A stretch of DNA of 64,000 nt from Chitinophagaceae bacterium (GCA_003168265.1 PMSV01000024.1:434001-498000); one strand, 5' to 3'. Numbered from the stretch's first letter, positions 27,956-38,002 are shown. The notes: generated from the letters alone by a model not told the origin. Numbers and translations are program-made.

Positions 27956-28525
27956 TTATATTTTCTTTTCTACCCTTTTCGGATTTTGACGGATAAAATC
28001 TTCCCATCCCTTTGCTTTTGAGGAAACCGATTTTTTAAGGACGCTATTTTGAAAATGGTGACAGACGGCTGCTGCAAGGGCATCGGAGGCATCATAATGT
28101 TTTATTTCCCTTCGGACCTGAAGGATCTCCTGGAGCATTTTCCAAACCTGTTCCTTGTCGGCATTTCCATTGCCAGTGATGGATTGTTTGATTTTTTTTG
28201 GGGAATATTCCGTAACTGGTATGCTGGCCTGCATGATAGTAGCAATCGCCACGCCCTGGGCCCTTCCAAGTTTGAGCATGCTTTGCACATTTTTTCCAAA
28301 AAACGGCGCTTCAATAGCGCAGTCCGCCGGATGGAATTCATGGATAAGTTCAATGACCTTTTTCTGAATCATCCGCAGCCTCTCGTGGGCATCTCTTTTG
28401 GAGGACAATTTCAGCACCCCCATTTCGATAAAACAGGCTTTCCGGTTGGAAATGCCGATCAGGCCATAACCCATCATCAGAGTTCCCGGATCGATACCCA
28501 AAATAATATTAGACTGATTTTCCAA
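27956..28525 (-). CDS. ruvC: Holliday junction endonuclease RuvC
   Basis: A 189-residue RNase H-fold resolvase that cuts Holliday junctions with RuvAB. The first catalytic aspartate is in ILGIDPGT (Asp12), the glutamate is in CAIEAPFFGKN, and the C-terminal acidic pair is in HYDASDALAAAVCH. The start is a TTG at 28525; no ATG is available before the catalytic Asp12. ruvB is 13 kb away in this window. It is divergent from the flippase-like gene with a 26-bp gap. Confidence 0.95.
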   Translation of the reverse strand: MENQSNIILGIDPGTLMMGYGLIGISNRKACFIEMGVLKLSSKRDAHERLRMIQKKVIELIHEFHPADCAIEAPFFGKNVQSMLKLGRAQGVAIATIMQASIPVTEYSPKKIKQSITGNGNADKEQVWKMLQEILQVRREIKHYDASDALAAAVCHHFQNSVLKKSVSSKAKGWEDFIRQNPKRVEKKI

Positions 28526-28534
28526 ATGGAAAGG

Positions 28535-28542
28535 TATTTTTG
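28535..28542 (+). promoter_or_regulatory. -7 box for the flippase-like gene (TATTTTTG)
   Basis: A perfect TAnnTTTG ending 9 bp before the ATG at 28552. Its last three bases form the TTG that would otherwise be read as a start. It gives a nearly leaderless transcript. Confidence 0.5.
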
Positions 28543-28551
28543 AATTCCCGC

Positions 28552-29553
28552 ATGCTGCTGAACAAAAATATCAAAATATTAATCAATTACCTGTTCGGCC
28601 CGCTTGTCTTTATCCTGCTCCTGGTCTCCATTTATCACCAATTACACGAAAGAAACGGATGGCAGGCCTCCTTTCATCAATTTCGTCATGCCATTGCAGA
28701 TACAAATAATCGCTATAAGCTGGCTTTGGTCTTTCTTCTCATGATCGGAAACTGGGGGCTTGAAGCCAGGAAATGGCAGCTCAGCATGCGTCCCGTTCAA
28801 AGGCTTTCCTGGTGGCGTTCTTTTCAGGCAACGCTTACGGGTTCCACGATTGCATCTTTCACGCCTAACCGCACAGGGGAATACCTTGGCCGCATGCTTT
28901 TTCTGGAAGAAAGCAGCCGGATAAGCTCGGTCTCACTGACCATTCTATGCAGCCTTTCGCAAAATATCATGACTATGGGTATGGGCTGTGCGGGAATTCT
29001 ATACTTTTTAGGCCATTTATCAGCCCTTCCGAAGGCAGATGGGGAGAACCTGCGACTCTGGTTGCAGGTTCTCTTATTCCTGGTCGGGGCCCTGATGGCA
29101 GCCGCCACTGTTTTTTATTTCCGTCTGTCCTGGCTTAGAATTGTTCTCAAAGCCCTTCGGCTTCCAGATAAATACTTAGTTTATGTTAAAATTCTGGAAG
29201 ATGTGGATACGAACATATTATTTATTATTTTGGTTTTATCACTATTTCGGTACAGTATTTTCATTTTGCAGTACGGATTGATGTTTTCGGTTTGCGGGGT
29301 TAATTTAAATCTTTCCCAAACCTTCGGCAGCATGAGTGTCGTTTTTTTAGTAATGGCCATTATCCCGACCTTTACCTTGTTAACGGAACTCGGCCTGCGT
29401 TGGGAAGTAAGTTTACAGCTTGTTCAATTATTCAGCGACCGGGCCATGGGGATTTTGGCATGTTCATTCGGGATCTGGCTGGTCAACCTGGTTATTCCGG
29501 CATTTGTCGGTGGACTTTTGATTTTAAGAGTTAAATTATTCAGGAATAAATGA
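28552..29553 (+). CDS. Lysylphosphatidylglycerol synthase TM region-like protein (UPF0104)
   Basis: A 333-residue membrane protein with about eight helices, matching the flippase-like LPG_synthase_TM/UPF0104 family. The recognisable stretch is TGSTIASFTPNRTGEYLGRMLFLE. It lacks the soluble aminoacyl-transferase domain of MprF, so it is the flippase-type part only; the substrate is unknown, perhaps a lipid. Its TGA overlaps the ATG of the DUF3108 gene by four bases (ATGA), so the two are translationally coupled. Confidence 0.83.
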   Translation: MLLNKNIKILINYLFGPLVFILLLVSIYHQLHERNGWQASFHQFRHAIADTNNRYKLALVFLLMIGNWGLEARKWQLSMRPVQRLSWWRSFQATLTGSTIASFTPNRTGEYLGRMLFLEESSRISSVSLTILCSLSQNIMTMGMGCAGILYFLGHLSALPKADGENLRLWLQVLLFLVGALMAAATVFYFRLSWLRIVLKALRLPDKYLVYVKILEDVDTNILFIILVLSLFRYSIFILQYGLMFSVCGVNLNLSQTFGSMSVVFLVMAIIPTFTLLTELGLRWEVSLQLVQLFSDRAMGILACSFGIWLVNLVIPAFVGGLLILRVKLFRNK

Positions 29554-30347
29554 GGATTTTTTTTACTGTGCTTTTTGCAATTGTTCTCTTCGGCGCCCTG
29601 CCTCTGAGTGCCGGGGATGATTTCTGCGGCATTCATAACAAGACCTTCAATGCCGGGGAATCCATTACCTATAAAGTGTATTACACGCTGGCAAAAATGT
29701 ATGTCGGGGCGGGGGAAGCCACTTTTACGACCGGACTCGAGCAGATCAACGGCCGTATAGTATATCATGTGGTTGGGGACGGCAAGACCTATACCTTGTA
29801 TGACAAATTCTTCCGGGTAAGGGATAAATATGAATCCTACATAGATACAGCAACCATGCAGCCCCTTAAATTCATCCGGAATGTGGACGAAGGTGGCTAT
29901 AAGATCTATGAAAATATCACTTTTAACAAGACTGTAAATACGGCCATCACGACCAAAGGCGTGTATAAAGTACCCGGTTGCGTGCAGGATGTGATCAGCT
30001 CGATCTATTATGCGAGAAACATCGAATTCAACAACATGAAACCAGGAGAAAAAATCCCCTTTACGCTTTTTCTGGACAATCAGTTATACGATATCTATAT
30101 CCGTTATTTGGGAAAAGAAGTGGTCAGCACCAAATATGGTAAATTCAAGGCCATTAAATTCAGGCCCCTGCTTATCAAAGGCACAATATTTGAAGGCGGT
30201 GAAAAAATGACGGTCTGGGTCACCGATGATCAGAACCATCTGCCGATTCGTGTAGAGAGTCCGATCACTGTCGGAAGCGTGATCGTGGACATGATCGATT
30301 TCAAGAATCGCAGGCATCCCCTGACTTCCCTCCTTGATGTGAGATGA
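29550..30347 (+). CDS. DUF3108 domain-containing secreted protein
   Basis: A 265-residue precursor with a signal peptide (about 1-21) and the DUF3108 pattern: GESITYKVYYTLAKMYVGAGEA, then VYHVVGDGKTYTLYDKFFRVRDKYESYID. The family is a periplasmic or outer-membrane beta protein of unknown role in many Gram-negative bacteria. The 4-base overlap with the upstream flippase-like gene suggests a joint envelope function. It is convergent with the MBL hydrolase gene, with 4 bp between stops. Confidence 0.88.
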   Translation: MRIFFTVLFAIVLFGALPLSAGDDFCGIHNKTFNAGESITYKVYYTLAKMYVGAGEATFTTGLEQINGRIVYHVVGDGKTYTLYDKFFRVRDKYESYIDTATMQPLKFIRNVDEGGYKIYENITFNKTVNTAITTKGVYKVPGCVQDVISSIYYARNIEFNNMKPGEKIPFTLFLDNQLYDIYIRYLGKEVVSTKYGKFKAIKFRPLLIKGTIFEGGEKMTVWVTDDQNHLPIRVESPITVGSVIVDMIDFKNRRHPLTSLLDVR

Positions 30348-30351
30348 ACAG

Positions 30352-31221
30352 CTACAAATCTTTCAGTTTGAATAAATCATTCTCCCTGATGCCACGCTGG
30401 GTCATTTTCAGGTTGCAGCATTCAACGACGGGATCATGCTCAAAGAAAAGAACATAATCTCCCTGCAAGGCTTCGCTCAAAAATGATTTCTTCTCATTAA
30501 TGGTTGTCAGCGGGAACATATCATAAGCCATCACATATGATATTGGAATATGCCCGATGGATGGTAACAGATCCGCAACAAAAACCAGGGTCCTTCCCTT
30601 GTATCGAATCTGCGGCAGCATCATAGCAATTGTATGTCCGTTTACAAAGCGCAGGCCTATTTCCGCGGATCCAGGAAAGGGAGAACCTGCCAGTAAACCT
30701 CCCTGCAGGGAAGTATCTCCCCCGATCATCTGCAATTGGCCGCTCTCTTTAATAGGCAGTATATTCTCAGGCAGAAAACTGGCTTTTTCCCTTTCATTCG
30801 GCTCGGTCGCCCATTTCCAATGTGTCTCATTGTTCCAGTAAACCGCATTCTTAAAAGCCGGCACCAGCTTTTCACCTTCGCGCAGAATACTCCCTCCGCA
30901 ATGGTCAAAATGCAGATGGGTCAGGATCACGTCCGTGATATCGTCCCGGTGAAATCCCAGTTTGGAAAGGGACAGGTCGAGGCTATCCTCGCCATGCAGA
31001 TAATAATAACCAAAAAATTTTTCGCTCTGTTTATTTCCGATCCCGTTATCTACAAGTATCAGTCGGTTTTCGTCTTCGATCAGCAGACAGCGGAGAGCCC
31101 AATCACAGAGGTTCCGGTCATCGGCAGGGTTGTATTCTTTCCAGATAACCTTAGGAACCACGCCGAACATGGCGCCGCCATCCAACTTGAAATAGCCTGT
31201 ATCGATGCTATGCAATTTCAT
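30352..31221 (-). CDS. MBL-fold metallo-hydrolase
   Basis: A 289-residue metallo-beta-lactamase fold hydrolase with HLHFDHCGG (the HxHxDH motif), a later glycine-histidine NGHTIAMM and the C-terminal FEHDP motif. Members hydrolyse esters, lactones, thioesters or nucleic acids; the N-terminal IDTGYFKLDGGAMFGVVPK resembles lactonase-like (AttM/AiiA-type) proteins. No signal peptide. It is downstream of the MFS gene on the same strand, 84 bp after it. Confidence 0.92.
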   Translation of the reverse strand: MKLHSIDTGYFKLDGGAMFGVVPKVIWKEYNPADDRNLCDWALRCLLIEDENRLILVDNGIGNKQSEKFFGYYYLHGEDSLDLSLSKLGFHRDDITDVILTHLHFDHCGGSILREGEKLVPAFKNAVYWNNETHWKWATEPNEREKASFLPENILPIKESGQLQMIGGDTSLQGGLLAGSPFPGSAEIGLRFVNGHTIAMMLPQIRYKGRTLVFVADLLPSIGHIPISYVMAYDMFPLTTINEKKSFLSEALQGDYVLFFEHDPVVECCNLKMTQRGIRENDLFKLKDL

Positions 31222-31305
31222 CTAAATATGTTTAATTTTTTCTGTTTGTCTGATGAAACCTCGCTTATTCACCCCCAGTATGCGGTAAATTACTCATGTC
31301 AGCTT

Positions 31306-32601
31306 TCATGATACAACAAGTTTATCTTTCATCCGGACAAAGAGCAGCATGATAAAGCCTGCAATGAAAAAGCTCATCAGGGCAAGCACCGAATTTCGCA
31401 TGCCCCCGGCAAATTCTGCAACTGATCCGAAAGACAAAGTTCCGACAACCGTTCCGATTTTATCGCAGACATCATAAAAACTGAAAAAAGAGGCTGTATC
31501 CGTAGTGTCAGGCAATAATTTAGAATAAGTGGAACGAGACATGGATTGAATACCGCCCATAACCATGCCCACAGCGAAAGCCAGTACGTAGAACTGCATC
31601 ACTGTTTTCGTAAAATATGCATAGATGCAGATGCCGATCCATATGATTATGGAAAGGCCAAGGGCGAAAACATTGTTAGTTGCGCCGGAAATCCGGGAAA
31701 ACAAATAAGCCCCGGCGATCGCCACTAGCTGGATGATAAGCACCGTGATAATTAGTTCGGTGGGGTTCATATGCAACTCATCGGAAGCAAAATAAGTCGC
31801 CATGTACATAATGGTCTGCACGCCCATGTTATAGAAGAAGAAAGCCCGGAGGTATCTTTTGAGTGTCGGATGATGCCTGAGTTGGTACCAAACCTTACTC
31901 AGTTCGTAGAATCCGTTGACCAGGATATTGTGCTCCGGTCGCTGCACAGGTTTTTTGGATTTGGGCAGTATCCTGAAAGTGATCTGTGCAAAACCGCTCC
32001 ACCAAAGGCCCACTGACAAAAAAGTGATCCGGACCGGGAAGGTCCCAAGGCCCCAGTGAAGATTATCGTTCAGCATGATAAAAGCCAGGCAGAGGACCAT
32101 TTGCAATACGCTGCCGATATACCCAAGTGCAAACCCTTTCGCGCTTACGCGGTCCTGGTCCGACTCATCGGCGATCTCCGGCAGATAGGCATTATAGAAA
32201 ACGATGCTTCCGCAATAGCCGATTGAAGCGATGATGGAACAGATCAGACCAAGGTCGATATAGGCATTGGGCAGATAATCCTTCGAGAAAAAGAACATGC
32301 CAGCACAGGCAATAGAACCCAGGTAACAAAAGAATTTCATGAATGCTTTCTTATTCCCCTTGTAATCTGCGATGGAAGATAGCACCGGCGAAAGTACTGC
32401 GATCACCAGGAAGGAAAAGGAAATGCTATAAGATGCCAGGGCCGAACGGTCGAATTCCCTGCCTAAAAAATGCACATGCGGACTGACGACTGCAGTATAA
32501 TAAGCCGGAAAAATTGCAGAAGTGATGATCAGGGAATAAGAACTATTCGCCCAATCATACATGGCCCATCCGGTTATGACTTTTTTGGGAGCGGTTGGCA
32601 T
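31306..32601 (-). CDS. MFS transporter, UMF1/Atg22-like
   Basis: A 431-residue permease with 12 predicted helices. The N-terminus TGWAMYDWANSSYSLIITSAIFP is diagnostic of the UMF1/Atg22-like branch of the major facilitator superfamily. In yeast Atg22 exports amino acids from the vacuole, but the bacterial substrates are not established. It is 28 bp downstream of uppP on the same strand and so likely in one transcript with it. Confidence 0.9.
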   Translation of the reverse strand: MPTAPKKVITGWAMYDWANSSYSLIITSAIFPAYYTAVVSPHVHFLGREFDRSALASYSISFSFLVIAVLSPVLSSIADYKGNKKAFMKFFCYLGSIACAGMFFFSKDYLPNAYIDLGLICSIIASIGYCGSIVFYNAYLPEIADESDQDRVSAKGFALGYIGSVLQMVLCLAFIMLNDNLHWGLGTFPVRITFLSVGLWWSGFAQITFRILPKSKKPVQRPEHNILVNGFYELSKVWYQLRHHPTLKRYLRAFFFYNMGVQTIMYMATYFASDELHMNPTELIITVLIIQLVAIAGAYLFSRISGATNNVFALGLSIIIWIGICIYAYFTKTVMQFYVLAFAVGMVMGGIQSMSRSTYSKLLPDTTDTASFFSFYDVCDKIGTVVGTLSFGSVAEFAGGMRNSVLALMSFFIAGFIMLLFVRMKDKLVVS

Positions 32602-32629
32602 TGGTTTCAGGGATTATGGTGGATGTGAC

Positions 32630-33427
32630 CTATCCGATAACATTTTTCCAGATCAGGAAAAAGAGAATAAAGCTGACCACAATGCGATAATATCCGAAGA
32701 CTTTAAATCCGTGCTTCTGTAGAAAACCAATGAAAAAGCGGATCGCGGCCATTGCAACCAGAAACGCGATCAGGTTACCGAGGATCAGTGCCTCAATATT
32801 TTCGTGATTGCGCAGCATCTCCGGATTTTCTTTATAGGCCTGAAGCAATTTGTAACCGGTTGCGGCCAACATGGTCGGCACAGCGAGGAAAAATGAAAAT
32901 TCCGCCGCCACGCGCCTGGTCAGTTTTTGCTGCATTCCCCCGATAATCGAAGCTGCGCTCCGGCTCGTTCCCGGAATCATGGCAAGACATTGCCAGATTC
33001 CGATTATAAAGGATTTTCCATTTGAAATTTCCGGTTCGTGGTCAATTCTCGGGTTCTTGAACAGGGAATCGATAAAAAGCAGCACAATTCCTCCAATTAG
33101 CAACATTGTCGCAACGACCAGCGGGCTTTCAAGCAGGCTGTCTATCTTCTTTGAAAAAAGGGAACCGAGCACAATGGCCGGTATCACGCCTATAAATAAT
33201 TTCAAATAGAAACGCCACCTGGAAAAATCGAAAAATTTTTTCCAATAAAGAGCGATCACTGCAAGGATGGCTCCCAACTGAACAGCTATCTCAAAAAGTT
33301 TGGTGAATTCCTCTTTCTCGATATGCATCAGGCTGCTGCAAACGATTAAATGGCCCGTTGAGGAAATGGGCAAAAACTCGGTCAGGCCCTCGACAATGGC
33401 CAGAATGATGGTTTGCAGTATGCTCAT
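32630..33427 (-). CDS. uppP: Undecaprenyl-diphosphatase (BacA type)
   Basis: A 265-residue membrane phosphatase that recycles undecaprenyl diphosphate to the monophosphate carrier used for peptidoglycan and other polymers. Both family motifs are present: EGLTEFLPISSTGHLI near residues 13-28 and PGTSRSAASIIGG at about 152-164. Seven to eight helices. The truB gene that often follows in Bacteroidota is replaced here by the MFS gene. Confidence 0.95.
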   Translation of the reverse strand: MSILQTIILAIVEGLTEFLPISSTGHLIVCSSLMHIEKEEFTKLFEIAVQLGAILAVIALYWKKFFDFSRWRFYLKLFIGVIPAIVLGSLFSKKIDSLLESPLVVATMLLIGGIVLLFIDSLFKNPRIDHEPEISNGKSFIIGIWQCLAMIPGTSRSAASIIGGMQQKLTRRVAAEFSFFLAVPTMLAATGYKLLQAYKENPEMLRNHENIEALILGNLIAFLVAMAAIRFFIGFLQKHGFKVFGYYRIVVSFILFFLIWKNVIG

Positions 33428-33483
33428 GGCGGTCGGCTGTTAGATGGTAAATATAATGGAAAGTCCGGGAGCTGGTCCGCGCA

Positions 33484-33512
33484 AATAAAAAGCGATGATC
33501 TATTCATCGCTT
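33484..33512 (-). terminator. minus-strand terminator after the DUF3098 gene
   Basis: A 9-bp perfect stem AAGCGATGA / TCATCGCTT with a 5-base loop, followed on the minus strand by TTTTATTT. It separates the ftsX-DUF3098 transcript from uppP. Confidence 0.8.
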
Positions 33513-33525
33513 ACCGCAAAATTTG

Positions 33526-33837
33526 CTATTGCGCTTGTTGATCCTTCGGCTTCTTGAAGATCGCAAAGATCTCCACCACGAATCCTGCAAGGATCAGGAT
33601 CGGTGCAACAGTGATGCGCCTAAAACTATAAACTTCATCAGGATCGAAAACATTCGGGTCCTTGCTTTTTCCACCAAGCATCAGGATTATACCCAGACTT
33701 ATCAGTACAAGCCCGATAAGCATCAGCCGGTAATTTTCTTTCGTGAAAAAAGGCTTATCATCCTTCCAGGGCTTGTTAGCTTTAGTTTTTTTGTTATCCG
33801 CTTTGACTTCAGCCATGTTAAAAAATTGAAGGCGCAA
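33526..33837 (-). CDS. DUF3098 domain-containing membrane protein
   Basis: A 103-residue protein with a basic N-terminus, then two membrane helices (about 37-53 and 79-95: RLMLIGLVLISLGIILMLGG and APILILAGFVVEIFAIF). The stretch between them (SKDPNVFDPDEVYSFRRIT) is the DUF3098 hallmark. It is a Bacteroidota-specific protein routinely found next to ftsX and uppP; a role in cell division or the envelope is inferred only from this linkage. Confidence 0.9.
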   Translation of the reverse strand: MRLQFFNMAEVKADNKKTKANKPWKDDKPFFTKENYRLMLIGLVLISLGIILMLGGKSKDPNVFDPDEVYSFRRITVAPILILAGFVVEIFAIFKKPKDQQAQ

Positions 33838-33990
33838 TATAGTAATTAGTTCTAACTAACCCAGCAATACAGCCTTTTGTAAAGTTCTTCCGGGGAAGTT
33901 CCGGCATTACTTGCTAAATTATTGAAATACAAACAATACCGCCATTTAAGATGGCGTTGATGCCCAAACAGAAAATAGCCGTTAAAATTA

Positions 33991-34863
33991 TCAATACAAA
34001 TCGTCCAGTTTCATCTTTAGGTATTTGATGACACTCCGGTGAGTGCTGAAAAAAGAAATACCAATGCCCAGCAGTATAATCCCAAGGAACAGGGAGCCAA
34101 GCAGACCATAATCACGAAGGGCCTTTATCTCAGGCAGCCATTTTTCGGAGATCAAAATGACGCTGACGATCCCGGCAATCGCAACGATGCCGCTAAGAGC
34201 TCCGTTAACGAGCGCGCGTACATCCATCGGTTTGGCGATGAACCAGCGTGTAGCGCCTACCATCTGCATGGTTTTGATCAGAAAACGATTGCTGAACATG
34301 GCAAGCCGGATGGTATTGTCAATCAGGATGATGACCAGAACGGAAATTACCACTGCCACCACGAGCAGGATCAGGCTGATCTTACGAATGAAGTTATTGA
34401 GATTGCTAACAAGGGACTGATTGTACTGGACATCGCTCACCGCTATATTTTGGGCAAGATCCTGCTGAATCCTGACAAGCGAATCCGGGGAAGCATATTG
34501 GCTCCTTATCTTGAAATTCACGCTGGCAGGTAGCGGATTCTTATCCAGGACTGCGCCCCAGTCCTTATTGCCATCAGCCAGGTATTTTTTCTTGGCCAGA
34601 TCCTTCGTGACATATTCATAGGTCTTCGTATAAGGCCGGGAAGATATATACTGAACAAGAGCCGCACTGTCACGGGCGGATACATTTTCCCGGACATATA
34701 TCCTTACTTCAATATTTTCCTTGAAATATTCCCCAAGTTTATTGGCATTGATAACGATCCAGCCCATCACACCAAGCAGAAACAACACGACGGAAACCCC
34801 CACGATCGCCATAAAATAGGAAGGCGAAGAACGTTTTACAGTGCCTTTGCCGAATACAGCCAT
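33991..34863 (-). CDS. ftsX: Cell division permease FtsX
   Basis: A 290-residue ABC permease-like protein with the FtsX layout: a helix near the N-terminus, a periplasmic loop (VRIYVRENVSARDSAALVQYI and so on) and three C-terminal helices. With FtsE it controls peptidoglycan hydrolases at the septum. I use the ATG at 34863 (MAVFGKGTVKRSSPSYFMAIVG); the longer frame from 34971 passes through a promoter box. ftsE is not adjacent. The next gene on the strand is DUF3098. Confidence 0.92.
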   Translation of the reverse strand: MAVFGKGTVKRSSPSYFMAIVGVSVVLFLLGVMGWIVINANKLGEYFKENIEVRIYVRENVSARDSAALVQYISSRPYTKTYEYVTKDLAKKKYLADGNKDWGAVLDKNPLPASVNFKIRSQYASPDSLVRIQQDLAQNIAVSDVQYNQSLVSNLNNFIRKISLILLVVAVVISVLVIILIDNTIRLAMFSNRFLIKTMQMVGATRWFIAKPMDVRALVNGALSGIVAIAGIVSVILISEKWLPEIKALRDYGLLGSLFLGIILLGIGISFFSTHRSVIKYLKMKLDDLY

Positions 34864-34904
34864 TTTTGAAAAAAATTTACAGGTTAGTAAGATCCTTTGA
34901 TGCG

Positions 34905-34912
34905 CAAATTTA
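34905..34912 (-). promoter_or_regulatory. -7 box for ftsX (TAAATTTG on minus strand)
   Basis: A perfect TAnnTTTG on the minus strand, 41 bp upstream of the ftsX ATG at 34863. Its position inside the longer open frame argues against the upstream start at 34971. Confidence 0.5.
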
Positions 34913-35104
34913 GCTGATTTAGCCGCAGTTTGCGTATTTTTGTTGGCTTCATAACGAAGCGAAAGCAGCATAAGATATAAATAAGCACAAAAGCGGGGAT
35001 GCTTTAACTTTTTCCCAACTTTTCACTGCCATTCTTACCCGATACAGGTCCCGCGTTGCCCGCTTCAGGAATTTAAAAAATGAGCAGAAACCATCAACAG
35101 GATC

Positions 35105-38002
35105 ATGGAATATAATTTTCAGCAGATTGAAAGGAAATGGCAGGAAGAATGGAAGAAGACCAATGCCTATAAGGTCAGCAACGACTCAAAAGCGCCAAAG
35201 TACTATGTGCTCGATATGTTCCCCTATCCCAGCGGGTCCGGTCTCCACGTCGGACATCCCCTTGGATATATCGCGAGCGATATATTTGCAAGGTACAAGA
35301 GGCTGAAAGGCTATAATGTACTTCACCCCATGGGTTATGATGCTTTCGGGTTGCCGGCGGAACAATATGCCATTGAACATGGGATACACCCTGCCGTTAG
35401 TACGGAAAATAATATCCAAAATTTCAGGGCCCAGCTCGACAAGATCGGATTTTGTTTTGACTGGAGCAGGGAACTGAGGACGAGCGACCCGGGTTACTAT
35501 CGCTGGACCCAATGGATCTTTCTGAAACTCTTCAAATGTTTTTTCAACCGGGTCACCCAAAAAGCGGAACCCCTTGAAACCCTGGTTGCTTCCTTTGAGA
35601 AGGAAGGAAATTCCAAATTCCCCTATCCCAACCCGCAGTTTAAGATTAACAATTCATCGGTTTTCACCGCTTTGGACTGGTCCGGTTTTGATGAGCGGAT
35701 GCATCAGAACATTTTGATGGAATACCGCCTCGCATATTGCGGTTACGGAGAAGTGAACTGGTGTGAAGCCCTGGGTACCGTGCTGGCCAACGATGAGGTC
35801 ATCGGCGGTCTTAGTGAGCGGGGCGGCCACCCGGTCGTGAAAAAGAAACTCCGTCAATGGTATCTCAGGATCACCGAATACGCGGACCGCTTGCTGGAAG
35901 GACTGGAAAGGATCGAGTTCAGTGAAGCCATGAAGGAGATGCAAACCAACTGGATTGGGAAAAGCTATGGGACAGAAATTGATTTTGAAATTAAAAGCGA
36001 AAAATCAGAAACGAAAAAATTTCGAATCTATACGACACGTCCGGATACCATTTTCGGGGTGGATTTCATGGTGGTTGCACCAGAGCTTTCCTGGGTGGAA
36101 TCCTTAATAAGCGCAGGACAGGCAAAAGCCGTGGAAGATTATATCTCCTATGTCAGGAACCGTAGTGAGAGGGAAAGGCAGTCGGAAAAAAAGATCACCG
36201 GTTGCTTTACCGGGGCCTATGCCATCCACCCCTTCGACCAGCGTCTGATTCCTATCTGGATCAGTGAATATGTTCTTGCAGGCTATGGAACCGGAGCGAT
36301 CATGGCAGTTCCCTGCGGCGATGAACGGGATTTTAAATTTGCAAGGCATTTCGATATTCCCATCACCAATATTATCGGCCCGCATTTCACGGGTCTGGAT
36401 GCCAATCCTACAAAAGAAGCCATCCTGGAAAACAGCAGCTTCCTGGACGGAATGCTGATGCGCGACGCCATTGCGGTAGTGATCGACAGGATCGAATCGG
36501 CAGGTATCGGGAAAAGAAAGGTGAATTACAAAATGCGTGATGCGGCATTTAGCCGTCAGCGTTATTGGGGAGAGCCCATACCGGTTATTTGGAAAGATGG
36601 GATTGCCCATCCGATGAAGGATAGCGAACTCCCACTGGAACTTCCCCATGTGGAGAGCTATAAACCAGGACCGGAAGGGGAGGGGCCCCTGGCCAATATA
36701 CCGGAATGGACCCACCGTCATCTGGAGACCAATACCATGCCCGGCTATGCGGGCAGCAGTTGGTATTTTTTAAGATATATGGACCCGGAAAATCAGGGTG
36801 AATTCTGCAGCCGCAAAGCCAGTGATTATTGGGGCCAGGTAGATCTGTATATTGGTGGAACCGAACATGCAGTAGGACACCTGCTTTATAGCCGCATGTG
36901 GAACAAATTCCTTTTCGATCTGGGATATATTGGTCATGACGAACCCTATAGGAAATTGGTCAACCAGGGTATGATCCAGGGAAATAGCCGATTCGTTTAT
37001 CGACTGCATTTCAAAACAGCAGAAGAATTTTCCAAAATTCCCGTCTTCATTTCTTATAATCGCACACTGACTTATTCGGGCAGCCTAGGCGAAAGAAAGG
37101 AGCTTTGTTCTGAATTAAAAGCCTTATCTGATCAATTCAGTGAACTGGTCCCGGCCGACCTCGAAGGACTCGAATTTTCTCCCCTGCATACAGACGTCAA
37201 CTTCGTGGATGGCTTCGAACTAAACATCAATGCCTTCCGTCAATGGCGCAATGGAGAATATGCCGCATCCCAATTCCTGCTCGAAGAAGGAAAATACATC
37301 TGCGGTTCGGAAGTGGAAAAAATGTCCAAGTCCAAATTCAACACCGTCAACCCCAATGAACTTGTGCTCAAATATGGAGCAGATACCTTTCGCATGTATG
37401 AAATGTTTCTCGGGCCTGTGGAACAAAGCAAGCCCTGGGATACCAAGGGCATTGAAGGCGTTCATCGATTCCTGAAAAAATTATGGAGATTGTTTTTCGA
37501 AGAAGCAAAGGGGAAGGTCTGGGTAGACGAAAAGGCGACCGATGCGGAGAACAAAGTGCTGCACAGAACCATAAAGAGGGTGGAAGAAGATACCGGCCGA
37601 TTTTCGTTCAATACAGGGGTCAGCTCCTTCATGATCGCGGTCAATGAGCTAGGCGATCTGCAATGCCATAAAAAAGAGGTCCTCGAAAAATTGCTGATTC
37701 TTTTAGCTCCATATGCCCCTCATATCGCTGAGGAGCTTTGGTATCAGTTGGGCAATCTGAGCAGCATCCTCAATGCCGCTTACCCTAAGTCAGAAAAAAA
37801 ATTTTTGGTAGAGACCTCGAAGACCTATCCGGTCGCATTCAATGGCAAAACCAGGACGGAATTGAATATTTTATTGGACGCTAGCCAGGAACAGGTGGAA
37901 TCCATCGTACTCGCTGACAAAGCCGTTCAAAAATGGCTGGAAGGTAAAACTCCGAAGCGTATCGTTTACGTAAAAAATCGCATGATCAATATTGTTCTTT
38001 AA
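35105..38002 (+). CDS. leuS: Leucine--tRNA ligase
   Basis: A 965-residue class I synthetase charging tRNA-Leu. It has the HIGH-type motif HVGH (48-51) after FPYPSGSGL, the CP1 editing domain (about 230-440) with TTRPDTIFGVDFMVV and GTGAIMAVPCGDERDF, and KMSKS at 739-743. A long leucyl-specific insert (about 630-735) lies before KMSKS, as in other Bacteroidota. The anticodon-binding domain fills the rest. It is a single gene. Confidence 0.97.
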   Translation: MEYNFQQIERKWQEEWKKTNAYKVSNDSKAPKYYVLDMFPYPSGSGLHVGHPLGYIASDIFARYKRLKGYNVLHPMGYDAFGLPAEQYAIEHGIHPAVSTENNIQNFRAQLDKIGFCFDWSRELRTSDPGYYRWTQWIFLKLFKCFFNRVTQKAEPLETLVASFEKEGNSKFPYPNPQFKINNSSVFTALDWSGFDERMHQNILMEYRLAYCGYGEVNWCEALGTVLANDEVIGGLSERGGHPVVKKKLRQWYLRITEYADRLLEGLERIEFSEAMKEMQTNWIGKSYGTEIDFEIKSEKSETKKFRIYTTRPDTIFGVDFMVVAPELSWVESLISAGQAKAVEDYISYVRNRSERERQSEKKITGCFTGAYAIHPFDQRLIPIWISEYVLAGYGTGAIMAVPCGDERDFKFARHFDIPITNIIGPHFTGLDANPTKEAILENSSFLDGMLMRDAIAVVIDRIESAGIGKRKVNYKMRDAAFSRQRYWGEPIPVIWKDGIAHPMKDSELPLELPHVESYKPGPEGEGPLANIPEWTHRHLETNTMPGYAGSSWYFLRYMDPENQGEFCSRKASDYWGQVDLYIGGTEHAVGHLLYSRMWNKFLFDLGYIGHDEPYRKLVNQGMIQGNSRFVYRLHFKTAEEFSKIPVFISYNRTLTYSGSLGERKELCSELKALSDQFSELVPADLEGLEFSPLHTDVNFVDGFELNINAFRQWRNGEYAASQFLLEEGKYICGSEVEKMSKSKFNTVNPNELVLKYGADTFRMYEMFLGPVEQSKPWDTKGIEGVHRFLKKLWRLFFEEAKGKVWVDEKATDAENKVLHRTIKRVEEDTGRFSFNTGVSSFMIAVNELGDLQCHKKEVLEKLLILLAPYAPHIAEELWYQLGNLSSILNAAYPKSEKKFLVETSKTYPVAFNGKTRTELNILLDASQEQVESIVLADKAVQKWLEGKTPKRIVYVKNRMINIVL

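Noticed and set aside
33846-33859. inverted repeat TTAGTT-CT-AACTAA upstream of the DUF3098 gene
   Set aside because: It is short and AT-rich, so likely to occur by chance; no second copy was noticed.
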